Positions 21,989-35,600 of a stretch of 64,000 bases of DNA are shown one piece after another; positions within the stretch are counted from its first letter, which is position 1, and the number at the start of each line of letters is the position of its first letter. The stretch spans positions 10,838,006-10,902,005 of the forward strand of contig CM018052.1 of NCBI GenBank assembly GCA_008638375.1, written 5' to 3'. Origin of the DNA: Nyssa sinensis (taxonomy: Eukaryota > Streptophyta > Magnoliopsida > Cornales > Nyssaceae). The translations under genes were made by a program, and so were the position numbers. The notes under the pieces are model-generated. The model had not been told where the DNA came from, searched no databases, and worked only from the letters and a program-made list of their open reading frames with translations.

Positions 21989-24900
21989 TGTAACACCCTG
22001 ACCCAGATGTGACCGAGCAGGCTATGTAAACCGAGTTGTTAAGGCTTCTTGTTTAATGTTGAATAAAATGGAACGGTTGGAAATTCAATGATTTTTGAAG
22101 TACAAATAGTTCCCGGGCAATACCTGAGCAAACCACGAACGGATACTGGAATATAATAAGAAAAAATATATATATAAAAATAAAGATAAAATAAATAAAT
22201 AAAGAAATAAAAAAAATAAAAATAAAAATCAGGTCATGGTATCTGGAATTAGATATGTATATATGTATATATATATATATATGTATATGAGTAGATGTAT
22301 ATTAAATACATAAGGGGGAGGGGGGTTACACACAAGCAGAATAAAAGAAATGAAGGGAGAGAAGGAGTGGCGCAGGAAAAACGGATGGGGGGTTATGCGC
22401 AGAACATGAAAAGGCAACAGGGAAAGAGAGAGTTAAAGGGAGGGGCATTTTTAATTGGGAGTATGACTCAAGTGTTAGACTGAAAAAAAAAAAAAAAAAA
22501 ATTTGTGCATTCGCTTCAAGAATCGTTTTTGTTTTCTCAACAAGAAGTTCGTGATTGTTAAGTGTTTTCGTATAATCCTTGTCGAGTTAGAATTTCCTGT
22601 TCGAGACGTTGTTCCAAGTCAGTTCTTACTCGGATACGGTGGTGTTCTTTCAACATTTTGGATTTCAGAACGAGTTTGGGAGGTTTCGGTTCGATTTTGG
22701 AGAAATTTCTGGCTTTTGTCATTTTCCCTGTTTTTCTACGTGTGATTCGAGGAAGTATCAGTTTTATATGATGATGGGTTAGTTGGTTTTGGAGACGGAG
22801 ATGGATGATCGTGGTGGATCATTCGTCGCGGCCAGAAGGAGGTCTCAAGGTCTCGAGCATGGCAACGCTTGCCATTCCACTTCTATGGAAGTTGTGGCAA
22901 GATCGGCAGCATGGCTTGATAGAGGAAGGATTGAATCGTTGCTTGTGGGAGTGAACCCAAGCAATCTGCTGTTGGGTGGATACTGGTGCGGCACAAGCTA
23001 GAAAAAAAAATTGGGTAAGAACAGTTGCTTTCTGTTCTTAAATGTTTAGAAGTATGAATGATTAATTTAATTTCAAGATCTCGTTAAGCATAGAATTTGG
23101 TTTATATAGTAATTTGAATCAACAAAAATGATCTAGAAAAGAGAGGGAAAACGGAACTTACAGGAAAGAAAAAAAAAACCGATCGGAAACGAGTAGAAAA
23201 CAAAAATTTCAAAGAAAGAATTCAAATTGAGTGGTGTAATTTTGATGTGATAAACTTTGTTTAAATCATGGGGAGTTCATCCTTTTGGGTGCAGGAAGTT
23301 TCTAGAATTAAAATTGGATCACAATCGTAGGAGAAAAGAGTAGGAAATGGAAGAGAAAAACGGCTGGCTGGAAAAACCGCACAGCCACCTAAGCCGCAAG
23401 TCTTCCCTGTTTTGGGAGTGTTCGGGCTCTCCGATTTGAAATCCGACGGTAGATTTGAGTTGTCCATGATCTGTAGGTGTGAACCCCACTGAAAAACGTG
23501 AGAAAATCCGTCGTCGGCAAGTCGCCGTTGACGGAGAAGACAACCAACACGCTGAAGTGTTGCTATGCGGCAGCTGGGTTTTCCGATTTTATTTTGGCCA
23601 AACCGAGTCGGGTTTGACCCGACCCACCCATTCAGATGACTGCCCAACACTTGTACTTCATGAGTAAATTTTTAAATTTGAGTTTAGATAGTGTTTGGTT
23701 AGAAAGGAGAGCTATCCAATGGTTGGGTTAAACTTGAACAAGAAATGAAAAAAAATAATAATAACGAGGAATGGAAAATTTGTATGGGCAGTGAATTGAA
23801 CCTGTGACCAAAGGAGAAAGGGGAAGAAGCTTAGCCACTGTGCCACCAAGGCACATGTGGTCTGTTTGAGCTCAAATACGATATGTATTATCTAGATTAA
23901 TTAATTTAAATAAATGATTTAAATTAATAAATTTTAAATTTAATTTCGACGCCTAAATTAGTCGAATGAATAATGGAAACTTACTATTTTGGACCCTCTG
24001 AATTTAACGGTGAGGTCCGTTTTACGAGACGGAGTCCCGAAAAAAAATGATGAAATAACCGTAGAATGCCAAAATGACCAAAATGCCCCTACCTCAAAGG
24101 TAAGTCAAACGGACTCCGATTTAGTTAAGTAAATAGTAAATTTTTATTAATTCAAACCTACTGGACTTAACGGTGAAGTCCAAATTATGAAAACAGAACC
24201 CAAAAAGTAGAGACACGTAAATGACCATTTTGCCCTTGGGTAAATTAAGTTTAAAATGGAAATCATAAAGCATAAATTAGTACGGGAGGTATTTAGAGTA
24301 ACGAGATATAAATTCGGTAAATTATATGAAAGCTAAAACGTGTTTATTGATTTATAGGCAAGTCAAAAGGAAAGGAGGAAGTCACGGGATATTAAGACAT
24401 TGATAAGGTAAGTGGATTCCTATCTTTGATACGTGGTTTCCAAGCCATGTTCTCTCCATTACTGCCAATCTTGTACTCATATATGTATTCACTATCATTG
24501 TTTCCCACCATGGATATTGTTCTACCTGGTGGATGCCTATTGGTTGATGTTGCATGACTGATTCATTTCATTGATGTCTATTTACTGTATGTTATGTTAT
24601 GATGTTCCATGTTTTGTACATTCATATAGAATACTATAGAATCTTAATTTATGTTAAGTGCTGGGTTTTGTGCTCAGTCACATTACTTATCTGATGCTAT
24701 CTGATTGACTGGGACCTACGGGTCAATTTATGGGACCTACGGGTCAAAAAGGACATATGGCAATTATGGCGTTTTTACGCATTAAGGATAATAGGCATTT
24801 TATATGCATTTATGGTAATGGGGGTATGTCGGGCCCCAAATGACCGAGGGTTTGCCAAACCCTGAACAGAGTAAAGGCATCATCCATGTTAATTGATATA

Positions 24901-25532
24901 GTTCTATGTTGATTGGTTTTGATTTATTGGACTTGATTGTGACCGTTTCATTGTGGCAGTATTTATGTTGATTGTGTTCATCGAGCCTATTCTATATTCA
25001 TGCTACACTGTTACTCTTGACGGTTATTGTACGTTGTCATTCATTGGTTACTCTTGACTGTTATTGTAACTTGTCACTCATTGGCCATTGTGGCATTTTA
25101 CAGTTGACTGGAATCGTTATCATGATTGGCTATCATGTTACCTTGACTTGTATTCATTTATGTCATCCCCACCCGTATTGGGGATAGGCTTCTACTTACT
25201 GAGTTTGTAGCTCACCCCTTACTAAATTTTTCAGGTGAGAATGTTACAGAACCATAGTAGGAGATCAGGAGCTTAAGGAGACAGTTGAGGAGCATAAGAG
25301 TAATGAATGAAGTCTCTCCCATGTACTCACCACCTAAGAGTGGTTTAGGATCAGTTTATTGTTAGTTTGAAGTTTAATCTTTGAACAATAATTGTAATAA
25401 AGCTTCCGCACTTTAATGTCATGTTTATATTATTTACTGTTATCATTGGTAAAAGAATGGAAAAAGTAGGGACGGCCATTGGGTCGGCCCCACGATACGA
25501 GATCCGCATAGGGTGGGTTTCGGGTCGTGACA
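21989..25532 (+). mobile_element. Long solo LTR B, Del/Tekay-like, 3544 bp
   Basis: It begins TGTAACACCCTGACCC and ends GGGTCGTGACA. The flanks TAAGG (21984-21988) and TAAGG (25533-25537) are identical. Its reverse complement has the same ends as the LTRs at 3252, 32662 and 41641, so it lies in the opposite orientation. It contains the family hairpin with a different stem (24163-24181), a tRNA-like box pair on the minus strand (23793-23845) and a twofold repeat of about 37 bp near 25012-25095. Open frames inside (22295-22771, 23261-23667, 24972-25187) show no domain and do not match between copies. Confidence 0.88.
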
Positions 25533-25969
25533 TAAGGAAAGGAGAGTAGGCTTTTAAAACCTCAAAAATCATCTAAAAAATACAAAGTCACACGACTTGG
25601 AGCATTCCCAACTAGCCGATTGCTCATTCCAGTCAACCAGAAGCCACTATGAAATTTTGCATTAGCCTCTAGTCAATACTGGTTGACCAGTTGCCCTGTT
25701 GTCCAAAACTAGTATATACTGGTTGTCCGGGAACATGTACCTTGCTAGCTGGTACCGTAGCCTTAATTAAAAAAATTGTATTTTGATTTGACAATTCAAC
25801 ATTACCTCATTTATTCTCTCTTAATATAAAAAAGTGCAATGTTCTATTTCTATTGTAAGAGCATACACTGATTATTATTACATTTTTAGGTTTTGACTCT
25901 TTGACACTTTCTATGTTAAGGGTTTATATATGTGTTGGAATGTTTCTAATTCTCTATTCCCTCCTAAAT
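25533..25969. other. Element debris between solo LTR B and the copia relic
   Basis: AT-rich with repeated 'agccg', 'ggttgacc' and 'ctggttg' words (25610-25740) like 20300-20420. No frame with a domain. Confidence 0.4.
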
Positions 25970-26205
25970 TTATGAATTGATTTTCTCTTCATGGCTTGGT
26001 AAATATATCCACTATTTGATCCTCAATTCTTATATATTCCAAGCTCACAATATTTTCTTGGACTTGTTCACGAATGAAATGATACCTTATATCTATGTGT
26101 TTTGCCTAGGAGTGTTGCACCAGGTTCTTAGATATACTAATTGCACTTGTACTATCACAAAGAATAGGCATATTTTCTAACATTATCCAATAGTCTTCTT
26201 GTGAG
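25970..26205 (-). pseudogene. Ty1/copia RNase H, C-terminal fragment
   Basis: Minus-strand frames read through the copia RNase H end: a CDSTSAISISKN segment, then a shifted HID-like IRYHFIR region and the DIFTKP-like terminus near 25990. Three frames are needed and stops are present. Everything upstream of about 26205 is replaced by the LTR-like insertion at 26206. The best match in memory is the SIRE/Tork-type copia consensus. Confidence 0.65.
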
Positions 26206-27790
26206 CGCTACCATCCAAAAAGGACCCTTGGAAACATGAGGATCCCAGTTGTCCCATTCCTTAAAGGTGTGAAGGAACGCCTCTTAGAAATGAAAATAGA
26301 AAAGAAAAGAGTCGGGAGCTTGTTTTGAAAAAATAAACAAGCAAACCCATTACAACCCATGGGAAATAATACATTTAAAAGAAATCAAAAAGGAATTAAA
26401 GAGAGTACATCGCTTTGGATCGTAATTACATTCTAAAGACATGGGTTAAATAAAATAAAATCATTGAAATAAAACGAAACCAAAGAAAATGGTTCCATAG
26501 GCTAAGGTACGGAGTGGACTGGCCTCAAGTGTTCATATACAAGGCTCATTCATTGTATAAATGTAGAAATAATCAAGAAAGGGAAATGAAGAACTGTAAT
26601 AACATATAAATGAAATAGAAAGCATAAGAGAAAAGGCTTTGAAGCCGCCCCTTGATTTGCTTCTATCAATGATGACAGAAGCCAATAAATTTTCATCTCA
26701 TCCTATCAATAGTGATAGGAGATGATAGATCGAACTTGTGGGCACATGTCATCCACTTCTATCAATGGTGATAGAAGGTGATGATTAGCCGATTAAACTA
26801 GAAATAAGAGATTAAGCAATGAGACCTGTATGAAAATATAGAAAGTAAACATGAAAGGGAGAAGGATTTGACTAGGACCTGAAGGTTTATGTATCCATCT
26901 GAAGACAGAATCAAAGTCACTTAGTTCTCCGGTTTGCCCTCTTCTTATTAAGAGTGATAAAAGAAAGAAAAATCAGTAGAAAAACTGTGAAGGATTTAGA
27001 AAGCGTACCTTGTTTTAGTCGTAGATGTCGAGCAGTACTTCGATTAGGATTGCTTGGTTCAAAATCATCACTCGGATAGAGTTCCAGCTTACTTATTTAC
27101 TCGGGACCGTTAGTCGGGTAGGGCTTCGGCCTTGAAAGGAAATGGATTTGAGCACTTCTTGAGAGAGAAAGAGAAAGATCTGGCACTATCACAACAACAT
27201 TAGGTTATGAATTTCTAGACCCTTTGAATATTGACCAATGGGGGTCTATTTATAGGCAAAAAATATTAGGATTTGATCCAAGGGCCTATAATCAACCTCA
27301 CAAATGGAGGGGTAGGATCATTTCTTGAGTGATAATTATATGATTAAATAAATAAGAAAATCAAATAATTATCCTACAAAATGAATATCCTAAATAAATA
27401 AATTAAAAATAATTATGAATATGCAAGTACCAATTAGATTGATGTTTACATGCAAGACCTAATGAGAATTAAGAAAAAGAGAGTTCATTTCTAAATAAAC
27501 TCCAAAGATTCAATGTATATCCACAAGAGGAAATGTCTAAAAACTAGATTCACTAAAACTATAAAAAGGGAAACTCCTAATTATGCCTAAATGAACAACT
27601 ACCACTCAAGATTACCAAATTATCCTCAATTTGGTAGAGAATCTCTAAATTGCCCCCAAGACATGGGAAACAACCAAACTACCCATTGTTCACCAGATTG
27701 TCCTCTTAATGCCCCATTCTCAAGTGTGATCAAACAAAGCTAAAATTTTGACTTAAGCTACTGATGAGGAGGGATACCACTAGGATATCA
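26206..27790 (-). mobile_element. LTR-like insertion, boundaries uncertain
   Basis: It interrupts the copia RNase H relic abruptly at about 26206. There is no ORF of note. On the minus strand a good TATA box (CCTATAAATAGACCCC, 27241-27256) sits where an LTR promoter could be. Three short hairpins lie at 26661-26776. I could not find matching TG/CA ends or a target duplication, so solo LTR is an inference. Confidence 0.4.
26661..26776. repeat. Three related hairpins with a compensatory change
   Basis: TTCTATCA/TGATAGAA around loop ATGG (26757-26776), TCCTATCA/TGATAGGA around loop ATAG (26701-26720), and TTCTATCA/TGACAGAA around ATGA (26661-26680, one mispair). The second stem differs from the first by a paired T:A to C:G change. 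Confidence 0.75.
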
Positions 27791-28900
27791 CTCAAGGTCC
27801 CAAAGTGTAAATTTGACCTAGAAGGGGTGGTTGAATAGGTTGGTTCTAGAATAAATTTTTTCTCCAAAGTTAATTTTAATTATTGTCTACAACAATAATG
27901 CCACAACAACAAAATCACTCAACTTGATTAATCTAACATGTATGCCCATCCACTAATATAATAGTCAAGAATTATTCAAAACCACAAACCGATCAACATT
28001 CAGATAATTGATTAACTAGTTCAATTTAACATTCAATTTTATCACTTTAATGCAAAATTCAACTAAGTGATCAATTGTCAATTCACTTCAATATACACTA
28101 ACAATTTCTCAATTAAGTTTTCAATTAATCAAATTAAAGCTCAATTATGACATTCATAAAAATGTAATATCTATATCAATATTCTAGTGGAAACATTCAT
28201 GCGAAACAATTAGTAAATTGAAAGAGATGGACTGATTGAGAGATTTGCTAACCGATTGATGAAAGAGAAACCACTAAGTAAAACAATCCTTGGAGTAAAA
28301 CTCTGGATCTTGGCCAATGCTTAAGGAAGACTTCCACTATGATGAAAATTAAATTACAACGTATCTACGAACAAACTTAGTACCTCAAGCTCCATTTTAC
28401 CCAATCACATCTTCAATTTCCTCTTAAATCCTCAAGCTCTTTATAGCTGAAAACTTCAAACAACTGGAATCCTTGACAGTCTTAGAATCCTCCGTTCTAG
28501 CTGCTCCATAATTGCAAGTCCTCACAACCTCGGTGTCCACCGATTGCTTAATGCCGAATCCTCAAGCTTGAACTCTATCCTTTGTCAATGGTGAAATTAA
28601 CATTAACAAGAGGCTCTTAGATATGATTTGGATCTAGTGGATGATCTAAATCAATCTATGAATAAAAGTAGAGAAATGTATGAATGAAATTTATGATTGA
28701 TCTTTCATGAAATCTTTTTGATCTCTCAAGAATTTAGCCCTCATAATTGAAAACTCTCTCACTTTGTTTTTCACTATTCTCAACTGAATTTTTTTGTGTA
28801 TTTTTGCAATGAGGTTGTTCCATCTAAAATGAGCTTGAAAACAAAATATAAATCTATTTTTCACCTGGGGTTTGTTCGAATGAACCACCATTCATTTGAA
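27791..28900 (-). mobile_element. SIRE/copia-like LTR debris
   Basis: The opening stretch (27800-27870) contains the 'gacctagaaggggtggttgaataggtt' type of text common in plant SIRE-like LTRs. AT-rich beyond. A short minus-strand frame at 28691-28891 has no recognisable domain. The assignment is tentative. Confidence 0.35.
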
Positions 28901-30129
28901 CGAACAAAGAATGAATATCAAACGAGCACAATTTTGAGGTTGCAACTCTTTGTTTGATAAAGGTATTTTGAACGACTGAAAATGAATTACAATGAACTTT
29001 TTGTTGTTCGTTCAAATGAGCAACAGAGAGTTGCTCATTCTAGCTTGTCTTGTTAACTAAATTTTCTTTGAGGATTTTAAAGATGCATTTTGGGAAAAAA
29101 ATTTCACAACCATAAGGCTATCACATACATGATGTCATGATAAAAACTATATGCAATGCATGTATGATATGAGTATGTGAGATCTAAATAAAATATAAAA
29201 GTCCAAAATACCCTTCGTAAGTGATGCACGGTAATGTCTCTTGGATGATCTTAGAGCAGAACGGGGATTGAGGTACTTACTCCTTAGACTTATGTAAGGA
29301 TTACACACAAAACACATTTTGTCAAACCGGATTAACCAATTACGATATTCGACCCCATGGTCCTAATAAACTACCCATTTGGCAATCTATGACAAAACTG
29401 CATAAAATAATATAATAATACAATACACCAAAATCTATAATCCCCAAAGGGCCAAAAAGAAGGAAATTATACATTTTAACTTAGCATCCTATACTACAGA
29501 TATCACTTAAAAATGCTCAACAAGTAGACTACCTGTTTCTTGCACAACAACTTCAACTATACCACGTGAGATCACATCAAGAGAGATATATATCAAATAA
29601 ATCCAATGAGATCACACAAATAGATGAATATCAATATATGACAAGGTACTGTAAACATGGTAGCAATATGCAATCAAAAAAAATCTTGAGCAAGACAAAG
29701 TGACTCTAAAATATCTCATACATATGCAAAAAAAAATATATTCTACTCCTAAAAATATGCTCAATACAAATGACCTAATCTCCCTCTTTGTACCAACTTC
29801 CCTTTTGCTATACCATCTCCCACTTTTTGTCACAATGACAAAGAGAGGTATAAAAAAAAAGAAGTTCAATAAGGAAATAGAAAAATAACAGAGTAAGCAT
29901 GCATAGAGAGATAACATAAAGCTGACAGTAATGATAATAGATACAATAATAAGAATATCAATGATCTCATAACAAAATAGTGAGTCTATCATCAATCCCA
30001 AAAAAATAAAACAAGAAGTCAAAAGGGAAAAACTATAAATCAAAATAAGTACATTTAGTTAAGGAGTAGAAAGATATACCGATAAACCTCACTATAAAAA
30101 CACTCATCACTTATGTAGTCTAAAGCAAA
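28901..30129. other. Non-coding element debris
   Basis: A repeated 'gttcgttcaaatgagcaac'-type phrase (28870-29040) recurs in altered form at 31760-31820, so both probably flank one old element holding the relic at 30130-31090. A Ser/Phe-rich minus-strand frame at 29612-30043 is compositional. Confidence 0.4.
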
Positions 30130-31090
30130 CTAAATCACTGATCATCTCCAGGTGGTGATGGAGGTGGAAAGGCACATAGGAGAGCCTTTGTTAAACCCTG
30201 TATGGCTTTTCATAGATGGGTCATCTCCTCTATCATTGCATGAAAAAATTCGATCGTACTCGAAGATAATGCTGCTTTAGCCTGTGAGTAATGATCTGAT
30301 CATGATGCAGCTGTAGACTCACCTCTAAATCATCTCTCGTGAGCGGCTGGCCGGTTGTAGATGAGGAGGCTCCTGCTGACGGGTGAAAGTCTTTACCCAA
30401 TAGGGTATGGAACTACGGTGGAGTATGTGCAACAAAGAAGTTCTCAACATGAATTTGATTTTCGGACTACTACTACAGCAGTGACGAATGTGGCTGTTAC
30501 TGCAGTGCCAGTGGCTATTACTGCGGTGCCGATGGCTGCTGCTACTGCTCTAGCTATTGTGCCTCTTGATGTTCGTCACCAACATTGTCCTCATTGGGAG
30601 GAGCAATGACATGTCCCCGAGACCTAGCTAAAGTCCAACATGTAAATGAACCAAGTGGGAGAACGAGCAAGTTAGTAGTGTAGAAAGGTACTTGCTGTGC
30701 AGCACAGATCCTCGTGATTAGGCTGTCGAATGGTAAAGACATGGTGGGTTTAGTACCAGTAGTAGAGGAATCGATGACTCTTAGAATATACGATGGAGCA
30801 TCGATCAGAATGGCAACATCAATGGCATACAAAAGTGTAGTATGCAAGAGAGTCAGTGTGTTCGTGTGGCTGTCTAGATGTAATACGCTACACATGATGA
30901 GATAGAGGATACGATAACCCTGCAACTATCCCTACTCTAAGGTTGTGCCACTCGGGTGAAAACTGTTGAACTGTCGACACGGAGGGTTGATACAATAAGA
31001 TTAGCAGATGGAAGTATAGCACCCTGAGGGAATGGGAAACCTGGCTGCTCGACTCGAGGAAGACCGAGAGTCTAAGCAATCATTTTTGTG
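30130..31090 (-). pseudogene. Plant transposon protein (Transposase_32-like) relic, copy 2
   Basis: The minus strand reads from about 31090 through several shifts. The block at 30554-30925 has the family's later region: a hydrophobic LLYAID-type helix, a SLPFDSLITRIC segment and a short tail. Upstream, in other frames, is a TPEW-like piece. At least three frameshifts and two stops make it non-functional. Copy 1 is at 20816-21894. Recognition is by recalled pattern, so moderate confidence only. Confidence 0.45.
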
Positions 31091-32115
31091 GTGAGAGAAA
31101 AAAGAACACCGAGAAATATCAATAGGTAGGCTCCTGGGCTTCACGAGAACCTAGGTTCGAGTAAAACTCTCGAACTAGGGTCTCGTTGGCCAGTCTCGTG
31201 GTTGACAAGAAAACATGTAAGCTAAATTTTCATTTATGTCATCGATAGTGCATATTCTCTAAACAAGGACTAGTTGGGACAGGATAGACACTGCTCGAAC
31301 TTGTACAACCTAGGTCAAAAAGTGAACCACGGCCCGAGGTGCTGCTCCTAGACTAATAACATATGAAAAATGTCATCGCTCTATGGGAACTATCTTGGAC
31401 GACATGACCACGTAATATATATCAAAATATAGAATGTAGGATAATCCTAAGATAGCACTACGTCAGGTGTACTGAACTACAATCCACACTAATCCTAAGT
31501 CTAAATGAAGAATCAAATAAATCAAAGGAAAGTGAAAAATTGACTCAAGGACTTACAGAACCAATGAACGAATGGAATCACAAAATGATCGGTGAAAATG
31601 ATACCCTTGATGAGTAGAACACACTAACCAGAACGGAAACTAAGAATGACGTAACCTGAGGTCAATATGTCAAAAAGAAATATGAGGATTTGAAAGAAAA
31701 TGAGAGAAAACCAATGAATAATTTGAACAATTCACTGTTTATTGCATGTTTTGAACTGGGTAGATGTTCGTTAGAATGAATAAGTGACCCTTCGTTTGAA
31801 CGAGCACCAGAAGTTGCTCTTCTTTACAAAAAATAAAATAAAATAGAGTGTCCTGCTCTGTTTGATAATTCTTTACGCATTTCAACTACTAAACAGAGGG
31901 AAAACATGGATTTTTTAGTAAAACTTCAGTTTTTAGCATAAAACCATTTTGAGATGAATTCTTTTATGCACAAGGTTAAAATTAATCCCAATGTTTTTTA
32001 GTTGAAATATGAATTATAAGAACATTTTTGAGTAACTTAAAGAGAATGAAATATGTGTTCTAAAATGAATCGAAACATTCAATTAGCCCTAGAACACTTA
32101 AGTCCATGCAACTTA
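31091..32115. other. Non-coding element debris
   Basis: No domain-bearing frame. It holds the second copy of the 'cgtttgaacgagca' phrase (31795) that pairs with 28870-29040. Confidence 0.4.
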
Positions 32116-32661
32116 TGTAATAACCCGTATTTTTACTAAGGCTTAATACTTTATGTATTCGAATTAAATTAGTTTTATGAACTTACTAGAAATTAAATTG
32201 AATATTGATAGTGGTACAATTTAATATAAAAATATAAATAAGGTTATATAATTGAATTAAATATTTCAGGTTGGACTAAGTTAAAATATAAATAAATATG
32301 TGGCACTAATATAATAATGAAAAGTTTAATTTATTATAAATACATGACCAAAACAAACCATAGCCTCTATTTTACGTATCTCAAATTCTAGAGAGAGAGA
32401 GAGAGAAAGAGAAATACTATACTATGAAGGATTAAAGAAATTTAATTTTGAAAGAAAGGATTAATAGAGGTAAGTTTATGATTTTATCAAATTAGTATGA
32501 CTATTTTATTGTTGTGATTTAGTAAGAAAATTTATGAATTAATTATTAGTTTTTGAAATTATAATTTCTCATAATAAAGGGGACCATAAAACAATCAAGT
32601 TAGGGTTTGATTTTGAGTATGTATTTGATGGTCTTTGAATAAATTGAAAACGTAGTTTTAT

Positions 32662-35600
32662 TGTCACGACCTAAAACCCACCCTATGCGGATTAGGGTTC
32701 GTGACCCGGGTCTGCGGTTGATGGGCCGTTCCTCGTCAAAAGGATTTGAAATACTAAGTAAGGTTTTTAATAAAACATTCATAGTCAACAGTAAATCAGG
32801 TAGCATAGTCAGGTCACCATTTAATACATGCCAAAATGACATGAGTGTTTAAAAGTACAGATCCTCAAAAAAAAAAAAAAAAACACAGACTGACAGGATC
32901 GTGGTGACATGGGAGAAATTAAGACCTTTCAGTATTTAACTTAATGCAAAACTCGCCAAAAAAAGCTACCAGTAGCTAGCAGTGTCTAGACCCTTGGAGG
33001 GACAGAGGGCTCCCCAACTTCTTGTTATCCTAAAAAAATATAAGGGAGGGGTGAGCTAACAAAGCCTAATAAGTAAGTTCCTAGCTTTAACATGGTTTAG
33101 GGTTAGTCTACAAGAATGATAGAACAAAGAGATAACAGATAGCCAATAGCCAAATGAGCAACAGTAAATACATAGCCAGTCACCAAGATGCGCAACAATA
33201 ATGACCCAAGGGTCCAAAAGAGGCATATCCCACAACATAAAACAAGGGGCAATAACGAGGTCAATCAAGTTAGGATCTAGCCTATCATGATAGATTTCTG
33301 CCACAACAAAATGTTAGCCAATCAAAAGTGTAACATGCTGGCAATAGTATGATCATTCATAGGGTATAAAATATGATCATCCAATAATGCAAAAATGTTA
33401 ATATTGAATTCTAACAAAATAGATGTGTAAAACAGAACGGGGCCAAGCATACCCCCATAACATGCATATTCAGGTCCGCCTCTCTCTCTTAGGCTAGTTG
33501 AATAGCACCATAGCTCTTACATTACAAGTCTTGAAGGACACAACAGACCCCAAAGGGTCCACCTCGCATCTGGAAACAGATAGGCATTGTGACTGAGCAC
33601 AACCCTGGGTACATACCGAATATTGTGATCAATAAATTTCCACACAGGATGTACAATCATGTAAAATAACCAAAATCTCAATCAACGAGACATAAGTGTG
33701 TGGATCAACATAATTCTATCAACAAGATATATCACCAGATCATGATGGTATAAATATGCTCAAATATCAGCAGATCAAGATCATAAAAGATATAGGCAAG
33801 CAAGTCAAATTCGAAGTACAGACATGAATAATTGATCACAAATCGATTGGCTTCAAAATGGAGAAATCAAGTTCAATAGGTAGTGATAGAGTACAAATTT
33901 GGCAGCATAAGAAGATAAATGTGGCTGGCTGAGAATAACCCATATTAAAGCATCAGAATTACTTACCTCCAAATTTGCTTTCAGCAGTTCTATTAATTTA
34001 AATCTCCTTCTCTTTCCCCTTAGAGGTTCCTATAAATCAGAAATTTGATTGTTATTAACACATCTCAATTATTTAAGGTCGATGTCAATGTTCATGGTTT
34101 AATTTAACTCTCTTAGTATTATTTAAGTATATTCTTAAGGTTGCTAAATTTATTACATTAGCCTTCAGAGTATTTTATTTGGTTAAACGGACTCCACCGT
34201 TGAGTCCGGAACGTCCAAGAATATAAATTTAGGCTTTCGTGGCTTTTTATTTGGCTTCGGGTACCCCGAAGGGCAAAATGATAATTTCATGTTTCAGGTG
34301 ACTTAATTTTTTGGAACCTCGGTTAACAAAATGGACCTCACCATTGGGTCCAGAACGTCTGACATAACTAAAATAGACTATCTTTCATGTTTATTTGGCC
34401 TCGGGTATCATTAGAGATAATACAGTCATTTACCATTTACGTGTCTATATTTTTTTGGGTCTTAATTTCCTAAATCGGACTCCACCGTTGAGTCCAGAAT
34501 GCCTGAAATAGTAGAAATATACTATTCATTTATTTAATTTGAGCTTCGTTTGACTTATTTAGTGTCCAAGGGTAAAATAGTTATTTTACCCAATTAATGA
34601 AATAATTAAATAAATTATTTTATTATTTTCCAGGGGTTTATTTAAATTAACTTTTCAAAGGCTGGGCTAGAACACAATTTATTAAAGTTTGGGGGGTCAA
34701 TCCGTAATTTAGAGAAGTTAGGGTTTTTTTATTTTAAATTCAAACAGTGAACTAGTTGGTTCACTTGGCCCAACCCTAAACCATCCCATTGCCCCTTTGA
34801 ACCGACCGGTTCGATGCATCTCACTGAACCGGGATAAGATATCCCACTTAGCCCCTTTATCCACGGTTAGGTTAGTTTTCTTTTTTATTTTGATTTCTTA
34901 TCCATGCACCCAAACAAAGCTAATTCAGGTTTAAAAAATTTTAAACGTATCAGCGTTTAAACGACGCCGTTGCTTTTAATGAGCCAACCTACCTATTGGC
35001 AACATGTGGCCGAGTTAACATGTACGGTCTAATGAGTTGGGCGAGTCGACTCGGTTGACTCGTTGTCTTCTTCCCCAAGTCCCAATTGTTGCCCTAATTT
35101 TTTGGTTTTCATTTCGTGGACTTTGAGGAATTGATTCTTTTTGTTTTGGGGTGATCCAGGTTTCTAGGTGTCCCAGCAACACCTTGGCATCCATTTGAGA
35201 GCTCGGTTTGAGCTCACAGTCACGCTGAAGGGTTCGGTAGCCAAGGCCTGCAACTCGATCATGTGTGCTCGTTTTTAGACCAAATCAGTTGGTTTTTGTC
35301 TTGTTGTGATTGTCATGGCAAGGGGATCCGATCCCCATTCTAAAAACATGGAATAGTGGTCTATTCTAGGAGTTGGGTTCTCAACCCGAGACCTGCAAGT
35401 CGATATTTTGTGGTCTTTTCCTAAGCTTCTAGGTCGTGGCCTAGCATTTTTGAAACCCTCCTAGGGTATATTTTGGGTCCCAAGTGAAGAAACCCGGTTT
35501 CTTTTTGGTCGAATCAGGTCTACTCCATTGAAGGTCCTTCAATGGTGGCCTGTGCACAGCTTGGGTTCTAAAGCTGTTTTAGGTCCTATTTTTCGTGCCT

